NCBI RefSeq assembly: GCF_001999905.1
Contig: NZ_CP019640.1
Span: 2,646,001-2,710,000, forward strand
Direction of reading: 5' to 3'
From: Planococcus lenghuensis
GTDB lineage: Bacteria > Bacillota > Bacilli > Bacillales_A > Planococcaceae
DNA: 64,000 nt
The notes below the pieces were generated by a model, which was not told the origin of the DNA, did not search any database, and worked only from the letters and a program-made list of their open reading frames with translations. Made by a program: the position numbers and the translations under genes. Within the stretch, counting starts at the first letter, position 1; each line of letters opens with the position of its first letter. This document shows positions 43,850-53,051 of this stretch, piece by piece.

Positions 43850-45052
43850 TCATTCTCCTTCCATCACTTGCAGTTCACCATCTTCAATATAAGCCATGCG
43901 CAGCATGGAGCCGAAACCGCCGTCTTCACCGACGCTCGGGATAACATACACTTGCTTATCCTCCGGCACGTTTTGTGCTCCTGCGTCCATTGCCGCCATG
44001 ATCGCTTCTGTGTCTTCAACCGTACCGGCTTCTTGCATCGCTTCAGTCAGCACATAAAGAGAGACGTAATGGAACGCGGATTCCGCACTCGGATTCCGTT
44101 CATTGCCTGCCGCTTTGTACTTCTCGATGTATTCAGCCGTTCCTGGGAATTCCGTATGGATAAGGGGCGTTGTTGAAATCGCGCCCTCGAGCATGCTGTA
44201 ATCACCGCCCAGTACGGCCGCCATTTCATCAAGTTTCGCCTGGTCCATGATCAGGAAGCCGCCTTCAAAGCCAAGATCACGCGCTTGTTTTGCGACCAGA
44301 GCCGTCGGTTCAGATGGTCCGCCAATGAACATGACATCCGGGTCTTCTTCCAGGGCATTGGCAACAATCGTCTGGAAGTCAGTGTCTTTACTGAAATCGA
44401 TTGATTCATTGAAGACAACTTCCCCGCCATTTTCTTCCCATACCGGCTGAAGTGCCGCCGCCCAGTCTTTTCCGTACTGACTTGCAGTCGGCAGGAAGGC
44501 GATTTTCTCACCGAAACGCTCCATTTCATATTCCGTGAACGGCTGAAGGTACTGGTCATATCTCGGTGGAATCCGGACCGTCATCGGATTTCCCTGCTCG
44601 GTCACGCCTGGCTCACTCGTGTAGCCCATGAGGATGAAATCCTCCATTTCATTGAATACCTGAAGCGCATAGACACCGCCGCTATGCGGTGTGTAAATGA
44701 CATTGGCATCCTGTTCCTGCACAAGCCGTTTTGCGTTGGCAGCTGTTTCATTCGGTAAGTATTTATCATCCAATGTCTCCAGGTTAATGGTGTATGTCGT
44801 GCCATCGACTTCAAAGCCGCCTTCTGAATTGATGTCTTCCACGGCCAGTTCAAGGCCTTTCAATGTCTCTTCTCCGTACGAAGCAGCCGGCCCGCTCAGC
44901 GGACCGCTGAACCCGATTGTCAATTCTTCGCTGCCGCCGCTTTCATCGCTTACTTCCGCCTCCGTCTCTGCTGCGTCTTCACTGCAGCCTGTTGCCACCA
45001 ATGCCATTGGAATCAATAAACCAGCAAACAATCCTTTTTTCAATGAATGCAT
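43850..45052 (-). CDS. Liv-type ABC transporter substrate-binding lipoprotein
   Basis: 400 residues. Lipoprotein signal with lipobox ATGC (Cys23), then a Peripla_BP_6 domain: LTIGFSGPLSGPAASYGEETLKG in pieces (IGFSGPLSG, YGEETLKGLELAVEDIN), VIYTPHSGGVYA, TASQYGKDWA, VMFIGGPSEPTAL. The family binds branched-chain amino acids but also amides, aromatic and aliphatic acids. Given the beta-oxidation genes in the same cluster, a carboxylic acid is the likely ligand here. Confidence 0.85.
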   Translation of the reverse strand: MHSLKKGLFAGLLIPMALVATGCSEDAAETEAEVSDESGGSEELTIGFSGPLSGPAASYGEETLKGLELAVEDINSEGGFEVDGTTYTINLETLDDKYLPNETAANAKRLVQEQDANVIYTPHSGGVYALQVFNEMEDFILMGYTSEPGVTEQGNPMTVRIPPRYDQYLQPFTEYEMERFGEKIAFLPTASQYGKDWAAALQPVWEENGGEVVFNESIDFSKDTDFQTIVANALEEDPDVMFIGGPSEPTALVAKQARDLGFEGGFLIMDQAKLDEMAAVLGGDYSMLEGAISTTPLIHTEFPGTAEYIEKYKAAGNERNPSAESAFHYVSLYVLTEAMQEAGTVEDTEAIMAAMDAGAQNVPEDKQVYVIPSVGEDGGFGSMLRMAYIEDGELQVMEGE

Positions 45053-45146
45053 GAAGTTTCTCCCCTTTTGTACGGATTATAATTAATCAAGCGGTCGCCG
45101 GTGGCCGGGTTCACCTCCTTAAAATCTCCGGAAACCGCGGCTTTCC

Positions 45147-45854
45147 TCAGGCGCCGATATAGGCTTTGCGGATGGCATCGTTCGTGAATAAATCTGTGCT
45201 ATTGCCTTCAAGGACGACGGACCCATTTTCAATGACGTAGCCCCGGTCCGCGATTTTCAGGGCGGCATTGGCGTTCTGTTCAGCGAGCAGCACCGTCGTC
45301 CCGCTTTTATTGATATCTTTGATGATCGTAAACATCTGTTCGACGATAAGCGGCGCCAGACCGATCGATGGTTCATCAAGCATCATCAGTTTCGGCTTCG
45401 CCATGAGCGCCCGGCCGATGGCGAGCATCTGCTGCTGCCCGCCGCTGAGTGAACCGGCAGCATTGTCCCGTTTCTCGTGCAAAATCGGAAACAGGTCATA
45501 TACTTCTTCGAGTGAATCCTTCAATTGCGCTTTTTTGCGCCGGTGCACAAATCCGCCCATTTTCAAATTCTGCTGAACCGACATCGCTGAAAACAGCTTG
45601 CGGCCTTCCGCGCATTGCACGGCGCCTTCTTTCACCATGCGGTCAGGGGAATTGCCTTTTACGCTTTTCCCGGCGAATTCGATATCGCCGGCTGCCGGCT
45701 TATTCAGTCCGCTGATTGTATTGAACAGCGTGCTTTTCCCGGCGCCATTCGCGCCCAGGAGGACCACAAGTTCGCCTTCCTGCACTTCCAGATTGACCCG
45801 GCTCAACGCTTCAAAAGCGCCGAACCGGACGGTCACGTCAGTTAGCTTCAGCAA
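45147..45854 (-). CDS. livF: Liv-type ABC transporter ATPase (LivF)
   Basis: 235 residues. Walker A LLGANGAGKST, signature LSGGQQQMLAIGRAL, Walker B LMMLDEPSIGLAP and the H-loop region replaced by LLAEQN as usual in LivF. Drives import through the LivH/LivM channel. Overlaps the LivG gene by 17 bases. Confidence 0.88.
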   Translation of the reverse strand: MLKLTDVTVRFGAFEALSRVNLEVQEGELVVLLGANGAGKSTLFNTISGLNKPAAGDIEFAGKSVKGNSPDRMVKEGAVQCAEGRKLFSAMSVQQNLKMGGFVHRRKKAQLKDSLEEVYDLFPILHEKRDNAAGSLSGGQQQMLAIGRALMAKPKLMMLDEPSIGLAPLIVEQMFTIIKDINKSGTTVLLAEQNANAALKIADRGYVIENGSVVLEGNSTDLFTNDAIRKAYIGA

Positions 45855-46614
45855 CGGAATCCCCTCCCAGATACGCTTCGATGACGACCGGATTATTGAC
45901 GATTTCTTCCGGTGTGCCTTCGGCGATTTTCGCTCCGTGATTCAGCACCATGATTTTGTCCGCGAGTCCCATGATCATCTGCATCTTATGTTCAATCGTG
46001 CATACCGTGATGCCGCTCGCCGCCAGTTTTTTCATCAGTTCCGCAAGTCCCTCTGTCTCTTCCGGGTTGATGCCGGCAGCCGGCTCATCGAGGAACATCA
46101 CTTTCGGATCCGTGGCAAGCGCGAGTGCGATCGCCACCCGTTTTTTCGCTTCCTGCGGGATGGCCGCAACTTGCGTGTGGGCGAGCTGGGTCAGCCCGAC
46201 GAACTCGAGCGCTTCCACTGCCCGGTCGTGCGCTTCCGTTTCTTCCCGCTTCTCCCGCTTCGTCCGGAACACAGCATCAAACAATTTTGATTTCGTCCGC
46301 AGTCGGTGACCGACAATGATGTTATCGAGGACCGTCGACTGTTCAAATAAATGAGTCGTCTGGAATGTCCGGGCGATGCCGAGACGCGCTCCGATATGGA
46401 CGGGTGTTTTTGTAATGTCCCGATCTTCAAAAAAGATTTTTCCTGAAGTCGGCCTGTGAAAGCCGCTGATCAAATTGAAGAATGTCGATTTCCCTGCACC
46501 GTTTGGTCCGATGATCGCCGTAATCTTGCCTTGTTCGATTTCAAAATCCACGTGATCAACAGCGGTCAGGCCGCCGAATTGCTTCGTGATGCCCTGCACT
46601 TCGATAAATGCCAT
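45838..46614 (-). CDS. livG: Liv-type ABC transporter ATPase (LivG)
   Basis: 258 residues. Walker A IIGPNGAGKST; signature region AAIPQEAKKRVAIALAL, where the usual LSGGxQ is altered (IPQEAKKR); Walker B VMFLDEPAAGINP; H-loop TVCTIEHKMQ. The altered signature is unusual and worth noting, but the rest is standard LivG, including the C-terminal NNPVVIEAYLGG. Between LivM and LivF in a tight operon. Confidence 0.87.
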   Translation of the reverse strand: MAFIEVQGITKQFGGLTAVDHVDFEIEQGKITAIIGPNGAGKSTFFNLISGFHRPTSGKIFFEDRDITKTPVHIGARLGIARTFQTTHLFEQSTVLDNIIVGHRLRTKSKLFDAVFRTKREKREETEAHDRAVEALEFVGLTQLAHTQVAAIPQEAKKRVAIALALATDPKVMFLDEPAAGINPEETEGLAELMKKLAASGITVCTIEHKMQMIMGLADKIMVLNHGAKIAEGTPEEIVNNPVVIEAYLGGDSVAEAN

Positions 46615-46630
46615 CGTGATGCCTCCCGTC

Positions 46631-47641
46631 TCATTTTTCCGCTTCTTTCGCTTTCATCGGCTGGAATTGCTGCGGTGCCCGCTTATCCCGTCTGCCTTGG
46701 AGCTTTGCTTTCAGCTGATAGAATCCGCCGACGATGCCCCGCGGATAAAAAATGACAACAAGCACGAGCACCGGACCGAAAATGAGCATCTGGTATTCCT
46801 GGAACCCTTTCAGGAACTGCTCGAACCAGATGAACAGCATCGTGCCGACAATCGGGCCGGACAAAGTGCCGATGCCCCCGACGATCAAGTACATCAGGAA
46901 GTTGAACACCATCGTTGTGCTTGCCACTTCCGGTCCGATAAAGCGGGTCAATGCGGCATACAAGGCACCGGCAAGTCCGGCATAAGCGACCGAGACGACA
47001 AATGACACGAGTTTATTCACCCCGGTGTTAATGCCGAGCGTCTGGGCGAGTTCTTCACTATTGCGTATTGCTACATACGTCCGGCCAGTGAGCGACCGCA
47101 CAATCCGAACGGCGATGACGATGGACAGCAACAGGAAAAACAGCACGAGGTAATACATGGCCGTCGGCGAGTCAAACGCGATCGGTCCGATCGGATCCGG
47201 AATCGGGATGCCGATAAGACCGCGCACGCCGCCGGTGAGGCCATCCCAAACATCAATCAGCAAATAAATGAGATAGCCGACGATGAGTGTGTAAATGGCG
47301 AAAAAATGTTCTTTCGTCCGAAGTGCGATTGCACCGAGCACCAGTCCCGCCAAACTCGTCAGCAGTACAGCTGCCACAAGAGCCAGCCAGAAATTCATAC
47401 CGGTGCGGGTCGTCAAAAGACCGAGCGTATAAGCACCGATCGCGAAAAATCCGGCGTGGGCGAGCGATAATTGACCGGTGAATCCGGCAATGATATTCAT
47501 GCCGTATACACTGATTGTGAAAATGAAACCGACAGTCATGACATGGAGAATGTAGGCGTTGTCGGCATAGATCAACGGAAAGACGAGAGCGAATAAGACG
47601 AGTATGGCGATGACGGTCCGCTGGTTCAGGAATTTGTCCAT
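46631..47641 (-). CDS. livM: Liv-type ABC transporter permease (LivM)
   Basis: 336 residues, about nine membrane segments. YGMNIIAGFTGQLSLAHAGFFAIGAY (key blocks: GFTGQLSLAHAGF) and the EAA-like YVAIRNSEELAQTLGIN and GIGTLSGPIVGTMLF are family marks. Forms the translocation channel with LivH, which ends one base before. Confidence 0.88.
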   Translation of the reverse strand: MDKFLNQRTVIAILVLFALVFPLIYADNAYILHVMTVGFIFTISVYGMNIIAGFTGQLSLAHAGFFAIGAYTLGLLTTRTGMNFWLALVAAVLLTSLAGLVLGAIALRTKEHFFAIYTLIVGYLIYLLIDVWDGLTGGVRGLIGIPIPDPIGPIAFDSPTAMYYLVLFFLLLSIVIAVRIVRSLTGRTYVAIRNSEELAQTLGINTGVNKLVSFVVSVAYAGLAGALYAALTRFIGPEVASTTMVFNFLMYLIVGGIGTLSGPIVGTMLFIWFEQFLKGFQEYQMLIFGPVLVLVVIFYPRGIVGGFYQLKAKLQGRRDKRAPQQFQPMKAKEAEK

Positions 47642-47642
47642 A

Positions 47643-48506
47643 TCAGTAACTTCCCTTCGCGAACAAGCCTTCCGGCCGGACGGTCATGATGATGATCAGC
47701 AACAGGAATGCAATCATGTCCTTGTAATCACCGGAAATATACGTCGCCCCCATACTTTCCGTCAATCCGAGAAGAAGACCGGCAACAATGGCCCCCGGAA
47801 TGCTGCCCATCCCGCCGATGATGACGACAACGAATGCTTTTAAAATAACAAGATGCCCCATTGCCGGGAATACGAGATTAATCGGAGAAGCCAGCGACGC
47901 TGCAATGGCGGCGAGCGCACCGGAAATCGCGAAGGTCATCATGGCGACGGCGTTCGAGTTGATGCCGACCAGGAAAGCCCCTTCCCGGTTCTGCGCCATC
48001 GCGAGGATTGATGCACCCATCATTGTCTTCTTCAAAAAGAACGTCAGGAGAACGACGCACAGAATGGCGACACCGATAATGAGGATGCGCTGTTCAGTGA
48101 GGAATACGCCGCCGACTGCCACCGTGTCGCCGAATGGCGTGATCATGCGCAAGTACTCCGTTCCCCACACAAGTTCGACAAGCGCTTCAAAAAACAAGAC
48201 GAGACCGATGGCGGCAATTTTGTCATGGATCGGCGGTGCGTCCCGAAGCGGATGAAACACGAGCCGTTCCATCAATACGCCGAGCAGGGCGACAACGATG
48301 ATCGATGCAGCAATAGCGATAAAATAATGGACACCGGTCGCCTGCATGACCATCAGCGTGACATACCCGCCGACCAGATACAGGGCGCCATGCGCAAAAT
48401 TTGGAATGTGCAGAATGCCGAAAACGAGCGTCAGGCCAATGGCGACAAGCGTGTAAACGCTTCCAAGAGTGAGGCCGTTAAAAAGTTGCTGTAAGAACAA
48501 ATCCAT
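47643..48506 (-). CDS. livH: Liv-type ABC transporter permease (LivH)
   Basis: 287 residues, about eight membrane segments. LFNGLTLGSVYTLVAIGLTL, GILHIPNFAHGALYLVGGY and VVIIGGMGSIPGAIVAGLLLG are typical of LivH. Encoded upstream of LivM with a 1-base gap. Confidence 0.88.
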   Translation of the reverse strand: MDLFLQQLFNGLTLGSVYTLVAIGLTLVFGILHIPNFAHGALYLVGGYVTLMVMQATGVHYFIAIAASIIVVALLGVLMERLVFHPLRDAPPIHDKIAAIGLVLFFEALVELVWGTEYLRMITPFGDTVAVGGVFLTEQRILIIGVAILCVVLLTFFLKKTMMGASILAMAQNREGAFLVGINSNAVAMMTFAISGALAAIAASLASPINLVFPAMGHLVILKAFVVVIIGGMGSIPGAIVAGLLLGLTESMGATYISGDYKDMIAFLLLIIIMTVRPEGLFAKGSY

Positions 48507-48549
48507 CCTCTTTCCTCCCTTTCCTCAAGCGGGCGGATGAGCACCGCCT

Positions 48550-49698
48550 TTATGAGTACTCCTTATTCAATCGGCCGGCGATGATGTTCTTCTGAATTTC
48601 CGATGTTCCTTCGTAAATGCGCGTGATCCGGGCATCCCGGTAATAGCGTTCAATCGGATAATCCGCGATATAGCCGATGCCGCCATGCACCTGCACCGCT
48701 TTATCCGCCACCCGGTTATACACTTCCGAGCCGAACAGTTTCAGCATCGCCGCTTCCTTGATCACTTGCTGGTTCTGATCGACCATCCAAGCGACGCGGT
48801 ACATGAACGACCGGAGCGTTTCCACATCGACCGCCATTTCCGCGAGCATATGAGCGACCGCCTGATGCTCGATGATCGGCTGGCCGAACTGGACGCGTTC
48901 TTTTGCAAACTTTACCGACAGATCGAGCAGTTGCTGTGACGAACCGAGATTGCGTGCGGCAAGTCCCGCCCGGCCGTTCGCCAAAATTTTGAGTGCATTG
49001 ACGTAGCCCTGACCGACTTCACCGAGCACGTTTTCAGCCGGCACTTCGCAGTCTTCCATGATAACTTCGGCGGAATGAGAGCCATGCAGCCCCATTTTCT
49101 TTTCTTCTTTCCCGACCGCAAAGCCCGGGAAATTCTTTTCAACGATGAACGATGTGATACCCTTCGCGCCTTTCTCCGGATCTGTCACGGCCATCACCGT
49201 AAAGATGTCCGCTTCCGTCGCATTCGTAATGTAATGTTTCGTGCCGTTCAAGATGTAGTTATTTCCTTTTTTGACAGCCGTTGATTTCAGATTGGTGGCG
49301 TGTGAACCCGCTTCCGGTTCAGTCAGTGCAAATGCGCCGATCCGGTTGCCGGCCGCCATGTCCGGTAAATACTTTTTCTTCTGTTCTTCATTTCCGAGTT
49401 CCACAATGCCGACGGTTCCGATGCCGGTATGCGCGCCGATCAGCGTCGTATAGCCGTTATGCGTGGCGCCGATTTCTTCATACAATGCACATTTTCCGAC
49501 CATCCCGATACCGAGACCGCCATATTGCTCCGGAATGCTGAGGCCGAACAACCCCATTCCCTTCGACAATTCAATGATCCGCTCGGGGATTTTCTGTTCT
49601 TCTTCAATCTGCATGGCGACAGCTTCCACTTCGTTTTGAATAAAATCCCGTACATTCCGCTTCAAAAACAGAATATCTTCATCCAGCGTAAAATCCAT
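48550..49698 (-). CDS. Acyl-CoA dehydrogenase (first of two)
   Basis: 382 residues, normal for the family. FAD-dependent alpha,beta-dehydrogenation of an acyl-CoA. Seen: IPEQYGGLGIG, FALTEPEAGSHATNL (FAD/substrate), YILNGTKHYITNA, VQFGQPIIEHQAVAHML, QVHGGIGYIADYPIERYYRD and RIYEGTSEIQKNIIA with the catalytic-base Glu in the YEGT position. Located mid-operon between the thioesterase and the importer. Confidence 0.88.
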   Translation of the reverse strand: MDFTLDEDILFLKRNVRDFIQNEVEAVAMQIEEEQKIPERIIELSKGMGLFGLSIPEQYGGLGIGMVGKCALYEEIGATHNGYTTLIGAHTGIGTVGIVELGNEEQKKKYLPDMAAGNRIGAFALTEPEAGSHATNLKSTAVKKGNNYILNGTKHYITNATEADIFTVMAVTDPEKGAKGITSFIVEKNFPGFAVGKEEKKMGLHGSHSAEVIMEDCEVPAENVLGEVGQGYVNALKILANGRAGLAARNLGSSQQLLDLSVKFAKERVQFGQPIIEHQAVAHMLAEMAVDVETLRSFMYRVAWMVDQNQQVIKEAAMLKLFGSEVYNRVADKAVQVHGGIGYIADYPIERYYRDARITRIYEGTSEIQKNIIAGRLNKEYS

Positions 49699-49715
49699 TC
49701 AGGCATCCCCTTTCC

Positions 49716-50132
49716 TTAAGCCGGCACCAGGAATTCTTCCAGCATGCCGCGGAGCGTATCCGGAACCGGCTGGGATACTTGATTGATAAAATCAAAACAC
49801 ACGGCGGTAGCGTGACCCGAGGCGATAGGCGTCCCCGTTTCCGTGTCCCGGATTTCATGCCGGAGCGAAAAGCTTTTCGTACCGATCCGGTCGACTGAAG
49901 TCGTCACCGTCAGCAATTGACTAGAATAGGCCTGCGCGATGAAATTGCAGCCGGTCGCAGCCATGATGAACCTCATGTTCTCCCGGGACCCTCTGCCGCG
50001 GAAGCCGATCGCTTCAAAAAACTTCGACCGGGCTTCTTCCATATAGAAAAAATAACTTGTATTGCTGACATGCCCGCCGGCATCCGTTTCGCAAAACCGC
50101 ACGTAGATCGTCGTTTCCGGAAGCTGTTTCAT
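49716..50132 (-). CDS. Hot-dog-fold acyl-CoA thioesterase
   Basis: 138 residues, the 4-hydroxybenzoyl-CoA thioesterase/YbgC size. VRFCETDAGGHVSNTSYFFYMEEARSKFF (key blocks: RFCETDAGGHVSN and YFFYMEEARS) carries the Asp and His of the active site. It would release CoA from products or stalled intermediates. Gap of 6 bases to the thiolase gene upstream. Confidence 0.82.
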   Translation of the reverse strand: MKQLPETTIYVRFCETDAGGHVSNTSYFFYMEEARSKFFEAIGFRGRGSRENMRFIMAATGCNFIAQAYSSQLLTVTTSVDRIGTKSFSLRHEIRDTETGTPIASGHATAVCFDFINQVSQPVPDTLRGMLEEFLVPA

Positions 50133-50138
50133 AGCGGG

Positions 50139-51311
50139 TCACCCTTCCCGTTCGATGATCGTGGCGATTCCCTGCCCGCCGCCGATACATGCCGTAATGA
50201 GTGCATAGCGGCCGCCGGAACGTGCCAGTTCGTACACTGCTTTCGTAATCAGGATCGCTCCCGTCGCACCGAGCGGGTGACCGAGCGCAATGGCGCCACC
50301 GTTGATGTTCAATTTATCGGGGTTCATATTCAATTCTTTATCGACGGCCAGCACCTGCGCCGCAAATGCCTCGTTGAGTTCGATCACATCGATTTCCTCA
50401 AGCATCAGCCCCGCTTTTTCCAATACTTTTTGAGTGGCAGGAACCGGACCGATGCCCATGATGTTCGGATCGACGCCCGCAACAGCTTGCGCGCGGATGA
50501 CCGCGAGCGGTTTGACGCCGAGCGAATCGGCTTTTTCGCGCGACATGACGACGAGTGCAGAAGCTGCATCATTCAGGCCGGAACTGCTGCCTGCTGTGAC
50601 CGTGCCGCCTTCTAAAAATGCCGGCTGGAGTTTCGCCAATGCTTCCGGTGTTGTCTGCGGCCGCGGATGTTCGTCCGTCTTGAACACGACCGGTTCCCCT
50701 TTCCGGACAGGAATCGTGATCGGCACAATCTGCTCATCGAACCGCCCTTCTTCAATGGCCTGCGCAGTCCGGCGCTGGCTCTCCAGCGCAAATTCATCCT
50801 GTTCTTCACGGCTGATCTTGTATTTCGCCGCCAGGTTTTCGGCCGTGATGCCCATCGGCGGATCGCCGATCGTGTCGGTCGACAGTCTTGATTTTCGGAA
50901 TTTCGGCGGTGCTGCGCTGTACGCTTTTTCCGGCCGTTCCATCAAATACGGGGCGCGGCTCATGCTTTCTACACCGCCGGCGATGAACACGTCACCGTCT
51001 CCTGCCCAAATCGCATGCGCCGCTTGATTCACGGCATTGATCCCTGAACCACATTGGCGGTCAACGGTCAGACCCGGCAAATGGTCCCCAAGCCCGGTTT
51101 CGAGTGCGGTGAGCCGGGCGATATTCCCGCCGCCGCTCAATACGTTGCCCATAATGACATCATTCACTTCTTTTGAATTCACACCTGCGCGTTTCAGCGC
51201 TTCTTTGATCACTTCCGCCCCGAATACATGCGCCGGTACCGACGCCAATGCGCCGCCTTGTCGGCCGATTGCTGTCCGGACGGCTGATACGATCACTGCA
51301 TCCCGCTCCAT
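50139..51311 (-). CDS. Thiolase (acetyl-CoA acyltransferase)
   Basis: 390 residues from the ATG of MERDAVIV, with AAGGAG eight bases upstream. The nucleophilic Cys is in VDRQCGSGINAVN, the His in ALGHPLGATG and the second Cys in ACIGGGQG; NEAFAAQ is also present. It performs the CoA-dependent C-C cleavage that closes each beta-oxidation round. Confidence 0.9.
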   Translation of the reverse strand: MERDAVIVSAVRTAIGRQGGALASVPAHVFGAEVIKEALKRAGVNSKEVNDVIMGNVLSGGGNIARLTALETGLGDHLPGLTVDRQCGSGINAVNQAAHAIWAGDGDVFIAGGVESMSRAPYLMERPEKAYSAAPPKFRKSRLSTDTIGDPPMGITAENLAAKYKISREEQDEFALESQRRTAQAIEEGRFDEQIVPITIPVRKGEPVVFKTDEHPRPQTTPEALAKLQPAFLEGGTVTAGSSSGLNDAASALVVMSREKADSLGVKPLAVIRAQAVAGVDPNIMGIGPVPATQKVLEKAGLMLEEIDVIELNEAFAAQVLAVDKELNMNPDKLNINGGAIALGHPLGATGAILITKAVYELARSGGRYALITACIGGGQGIATIIEREG

Positions 51312-51331
51312 GTTCTTCACTCCTTCGTCAG

Positions 51332-51745
51332 TTATAGTTCAGGCAATTCTGCTGAAAACACCACAGTGCCTTTCAGCACGTCCCGCCCGTCTTGATTGAC
51401 GGCGGCGACATCGAATGTCAGCTCCTGGTCCTGCGTATCCTTCAGTGTTGCGTTCAGCGTAACGACATCTCCGATAAAAACCATCCCTTTAAAGCGAATC
51501 GTGTATTCCTTGATGAAGCCTTCTTCCAAATACGGCGTAAACAACTTCGCCAGATTGCCCATCGTCCACATGCCATGCGCGATAATACCGGGCAGACCCG
51601 CATGTTCCGCTTCCGCATCAATCGTGTGAATCGGATTGAAATCGCCGGACGCACCGGCATACTTGATCAAATCGAGACGCGTCACAGGACTTAAGCTTAC
51701 TTCCGGAAGCGATTCGCCGGTTTTCAACTCGCTCAGCTGAATCAT
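51332..51745 (-). CDS. MaoC-type enoyl-CoA hydratase, catalytic subunit
   Basis: 137 residues. The hydratase-2 motif is intact: YAGASGDFNPIHTID (Asp and His dyad), followed by LPGIIAHGMWTMG. It hydrates trans-2-enoyl-CoA to the (R)-3-hydroxy form. The start overlaps the stop of the partner subunit by 4 bases (ATGA), consistent with a heterodimer. Confidence 0.83.
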   Translation of the reverse strand: MIQLSELKTGESLPEVSLSPVTRLDLIKYAGASGDFNPIHTIDAEAEHAGLPGIIAHGMWTMGNLAKLFTPYLEEGFIKEYTIRFKGMVFIGDVVTLNATLKDTQDQELTFDVAAVNQDGRDVLKGTVVFSAELPEL

Positions 51746-52191
51746 GCGCTCATCCCCTTCCGTGCCGCTTCGTTGATGATGACGATCCGCTCTTCGGTGA
51801 ATAACAGCTCACCATTCGCATTCTCGCCGTACTTTGTCATGATAAGAAAGCCCATATTGCCCATTTTGCCGCTGCGCTCATAGTAATCCTTCACTTCCAT
51901 CCAACAGTACACCGTCTCGCCAACGAACAGCGGCCGGACATACTGATAAATCTGCTCGCCGTGGATGAGCCCTTTCGCCGGCAGCCGCAAATCCGGAATG
52001 ACGCCCACATCGAACGTCACCGGAAATGTCGGCGGGGCGATATTCCGTTTATACACCGAATTCGCACCCGCTGCCTCGTCGACGAAAATAGGGGCCGGAT
52101 CGCCGATCGCTTCCGCAAACTTCCGGACAGCGCCCCGTTCAATCGTATTTTTCACTTTTTCTGATCGCTTCCCGATGCTGTCTTTCCACAT
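51742..52191 (-). CDS. MaoC-like hydratase, structural (non-catalytic) subunit
   Basis: 149 residues of the FAS1-type/MaoC N-terminal kind. At the place of the catalytic GD..P.H motif it reads EAIGDPAPIFVDE: the His is replaced by Phe, so it is presumably inactive by itself. LIHGEQIYQYVRPLFVGETV is typical of the family. Two-part hydratases (one catalytic, one structural subunit) are known from HadAB and ChsH1/ChsH2. Confidence 0.78.
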   Translation of the reverse strand: MWKDSIGKRSEKVKNTIERGAVRKFAEAIGDPAPIFVDEAAGANSVYKRNIAPPTFPVTFDVGVIPDLRLPAKGLIHGEQIYQYVRPLFVGETVYCWMEVKDYYERSGKMGNMGFLIMTKYGENANGELLFTEERIVIINEAARKGMSA

Positions 52192-52209
52192 CGCGTTCGC
52201 CTCCTTTTC

Positions 52210-52977
52210 CTAGCCTCTTGGTCCGCCTGCCACGTACAGCACTTGCCCGCTTACGAACGATGACTGCTCATCAGCGAAAAAAGCCACCGCGTTCGCGATA
52301 TCTTCCGGCTTGCCGCTCCGGCCGACCGGAATCTGCGATACGCTTGCGTTGATCAGCTCTTCAAATGAAATGCCGATGCGTTCCGCCGTCGCTTTCGTCA
52401 TATCGGTTTCGATAAACCCGGGAGCCACGGCGTTCGCTGTAATGCCGAACTTGCCGAGTTCAATGGACAGCGTCTTCGTGAAGCCTTGGAGACCCGCTTT
52501 CGCTGTCGCATAATTCGTCTGTCCGCGATTGCCGAGCGCTGATGTCGATGAAATATTAACAATGCGGCCGTATTTCTGTTTCGTCATGTGCTGCTGCGCG
52601 GCGCGGGTTGCGTAAAAAGCACCTTTCAAATGTACGTCCATAACGGTCAGCCAGTCCTCGTCCGTCATTTTGAACAGCATATTGTCGCGGATCACGCCGG
52701 CGTTATTAACAAGAATATCGAGCGTGCCGAATTTGTCGACGACTTCCTGGATCGCCTGCTCAACTTGATCACGCTCTGTAACACTTGCATGTTTTATGTA
52801 GACCGAATACCCTTGGTCGGTTAATTCCTTTTCCGCACCATTCAGCGCCTCTTCATTTACATCGATGATGGCGACATTCGCCCCTTCACTTGCGAACCGC
52901 TCGGCAATCTTGAAACCGATTCCCCGGCTGCCGCCGGTCACTAATGCTGTTCTGCCTTCAAACCGTTTACTCATCAC
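52210..52977 (-). CDS. SDR family 3-hydroxyacyl-CoA/3-oxoacyl reductase (FabG-like)
   Basis: 255 residues. NAD(P)-binding TGGSRGIGFKIA, NNAGVIRD, catalytic Ser in NISSTSALG and Tyr-Lys in TNYATAKAG, C-terminal SFVSGQVLYVAGG. In this setting it most likely oxidises the (R)-3-hydroxyacyl-CoA produced by the adjacent MaoC hydratase. AGGAG-type site upstream. Confidence 0.85.
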   Translation of the reverse strand: MMSKRFEGRTALVTGGSRGIGFKIAERFASEGANVAIIDVNEEALNGAEKELTDQGYSVYIKHASVTERDQVEQAIQEVVDKFGTLDILVNNAGVIRDNMLFKMTDEDWLTVMDVHLKGAFYATRAAQQHMTKQKYGRIVNISSTSALGNRGQTNYATAKAGLQGFTKTLSIELGKFGITANAVAPGFIETDMTKATAERIGISFEELINASVSQIPVGRSGKPEDIANAVAFFADEQSSFVSGQVLYVAGGPRG

Positions 52978-53009
52978 TGATTCCCCCTAAATTACTGACT
53001 CGTATTGTG

Positions 53010-53039
53010 GAGCCAGCCGGTTTTTATCCGGCCGGCTCT
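53010..53039 (-). other. GC-rich hairpin in the operon
   Basis: GAGCCGGCCGGA / CCGGCTGGCTC stem between the second acyl-CoA dehydrogenase and the SDR. No T-run follows, so it is more likely an mRNA processing or stability element than a full terminator. Confidence 0.45.
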
Positions 53040-53051
53040 AAGCATTCCATT

